Assembly (NCBI GenBank): GCA_034401795.1
Contig: CM067366.1
Location: 84,182,147 to 84,246,146, forward strand
Source of the DNA: Chaetoderma sp. LZ-2023a
Taxonomy: Eukaryota; Mollusca; Caudofoveata; Chaetodermatida; Chaetodermatidae
Reading direction: 5' to 3'
DNA length: 64,000 nt
Below are positions 62,264-64,000 of the stretch, piece after piece. The position numbers and the translations under genes were made by a program. The notes beneath the pieces were generated by a model. That model had not been told where the DNA came from, did no database searches, and worked only from the letters and a program-made list of their open reading frames with translations. Positions within the stretch are counted from its first letter, which is position 1. Each line of letters starts with the position of its first letter.

Positions 62264-63330
62264 TTGTCCTCAGCCGAAATCCGTATTGGCTTCCTCAGGT
62301 CCATTCTTGACTTGAGTCACCTCGTAGCACGCTTTGCAGATTTATGCAATGACATCCTCTCCTGGCTTTGTATTTGCTGGCTCAGAGTAGGGGGAATTCC
62401 AAGGCTCTCTGTGCTGGTGTGTCTTCTGGCATCCTTAGCACATGGCCAAACATGGACCATCTTTGCTGGGCGACTTTTACAGATAGCGGCGACATATTAA
62501 ACATCTTGTATTTTGCATCATTGGAAATTATGTTGTTTGGCCATCAGTGTCCATTGATGGTGCATAGGGGTTTGTGGTGGCAGGCATCAAGTTTGTCTAG
62601 AGCTGCCGTAGGAGCTATCCAGCTGTTACAGTTATACAGCATGAAGGATATGCAGCTTGCATTGTATAAACATAGTCTTTTTATCAAGGGCATCTTTGAT
62701 CTACATGTATGAATCCACAGCTTCCGGAAAGACTGGAAAGCTCTGTTCCCCATGGTGCATCATGCAGCCATGTCAGCAGTCTGCAGAACAGTGAGCCCAG
62801 GATTTTACTTTTTCTCCATGGTCCGCCGCCACGAAATGGATCATCATTTTGTTTGGTTTCATGCTTTGTCGATAGATACATGTGTGTGAACACTGATTTG
62901 GATTCAGCCATAAAGAGATTCTCAACTTTTAGTTAGCTTGCGGCTATTGGGAGTAGTTCATAAAGTACATGTCATCGGCATATTTCATCTCTTGCGGTAT
63001 ACAAGTACCAAATACGAACACTGAGTGTGTGGTCTTTTGGAATTTTCCCACAGATTTAAATGCAGCAGCAAAGTAACAGATGAAACACACAGGTATGACA
63101 AGGGATAGACTATCTCCCTGTGGGAAGCCGATTGATGTCTCAAACTCTGCAGACTTCACTGACTTGACGCATACTCTCACATTGGTGTCTGCAAGCAGTA
63201 GTCTCACTAGTCGTAACTCATCTTCATTGCAACTGGTCTGGTGTAGTACATCTAAGATCTTTGAGCATTTAATTTTGTCGAGTGACGTTAATGCTCACTT
63301 CGCGCTACCAATCATGCCGAATGTGTGAAT
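62264..63330 (-). mobile_element. LINE remnant, RT palm to C-terminus
   Basis: Reading the minus strand from 63330: RLLLADTNVRVCVKSVKSAE, IGFPQGDSLSLVIPVCF (RT block 4/5), KYADDMYFM (catalytic YADD), then after frameshifts LCLYNASCISFMLYNCNSWI, ALDKLDACHHK, and [33 protein letters not shown]. Clade not certain. Same family as 15376-15655. Confidence 0.78.
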
Positions 63331-64000
63331 GATTAAATAAACTAAATAAATAACTGATTTGTTTGTATTGACTCATAGTTTTAGATGAATAAATATTGTT
63401 CACTTGGTCGCTATTTGTCATTGTTGTTGTAATCACACACGATTATCCCACGTTCCCCATTCTCTGAATAGTTATGCGCTAAAGGTCAGACCTTTGGCAG
63501 TTATAGTCAGTTTCAAAATGTACGGTCAGCTATCGTATTTGATCCAGGCATAATAATAAATTAATTTGAAAACATTAATTTGATAACCATTAGTGGTTTA
63601 TTCATGCGCACCGGTTGACACATCACTATACATACTACCCACCAAGAACAAAAAGGTTTCAATCGTCTTACACATCTGCGTTGGTGTTGCATTAGTAATA
63701 AGCGAGGTTACTCTGTATAGCTTATTGTACTAACACAGTTGTCTCCCTTATTACATGTGCGCGCCGAACAGGGGTGTTGAGATAAATGAAATTTGATTTT
63801 GTTTTTTGTTTTGTATTTTCTTGCTTATAAGACTTATTGTGTATGGTATTGTGTAAATTGAACTGGTCTGAAGGTGTAGTGTAAATAAAAATAAAGTGAT
63901 AAAGATCATTATTTCAAACCAAATTCTGTTGATTTTGATACACAATATTTAGGCGCTCAAATCAAATAATTTCACTTCCCCGGTGATGTTTTGAGGTATA
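63331..64000. other. Right end, nothing recognised
   Basis: AT-rich, with a small hairpin AATTAATTTGAAAACATTAATTTG near 63555. Presumably UBE2K intron if the 5' exons lie beyond the window. Confidence 0.4.

Overview
The window is animal nuclear DNA. It is AT-rich, genes are split by introns with GT-AG borders, and most of the sequence is transposon debris. Repeat content (CR1/Jockey-type LINEs, Penelope-like elements with GIY-YIG nucleases, hAT and TTAA-target foldback MITEs, a tRNA-derived SINE, and 'CTCACCTGG...GGGCCTCTTGTT' type repeats) suggests a marine invertebrate such as a mollusc, hemichordate or lancelet. The sequence alone does not fix the species.

Two host genes can be read with confidence, and they are convergent. 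ALG11 (plus strand, 15022-21971, with a tentative first coding exon at 14444-14463) encodes the ER alpha-1,2-mannosyltransferase of N-glycan precursor synthesis. UBE2K (minus strand, exons 61253-61416, 54783-54847 and 54362-54436, AATAAA at 54249-54244) encodes the C-terminal half of a UBA-bearing ubiquitin-conjugating enzyme; its 5' exons lie beyond the right edge. Between the two 3' ends are about 32 kb without any gene I can recognise.

Layout: 1-6.1 kb LINE remnants and a GC-richer gag-like fossil; 6.1-8.9 kb Penelope-like pieces and a possible hammerhead ribozyme; 9-13.4 kb tandem repeats, a LINE tail and a longer Penelope-like copy; 13.4-22 kb ALG11 with introns full of hairpin MITEs; 22-30 kb MITEs, a SINE, a 0.7 kb GA microsatellite and a hAT-like MITE; 30-40 kb large 'GGGCCTCTTGTT' elements whose tandem units carry CCAAGATGG-like motifs; 41-54 kb MITEs and minisatellites; 54-61.4 kb UBE2K with a 1.46 kb hAT element and a decayed multi-copy gene family in its intron; 62.2-63.3 kb a minus-strand LINE remnant.

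The most interesting theme is a group of short (200-240 bp) elements flanked by TTAA, with ends such as CCCTTTAACACTC or CCCTTTCAC. At least four unrelated palindromic cores carry this arrangement. The window holds an empty-site comparison for one of them, junctions where neighbouring elements share one TTAA, nested insertions, and copies whose hairpin arms change in concert or whose centre is inverted. These features fit piggyBac-type mobilisation of hairpin cargo. No matching transposase gene is visible in the window.
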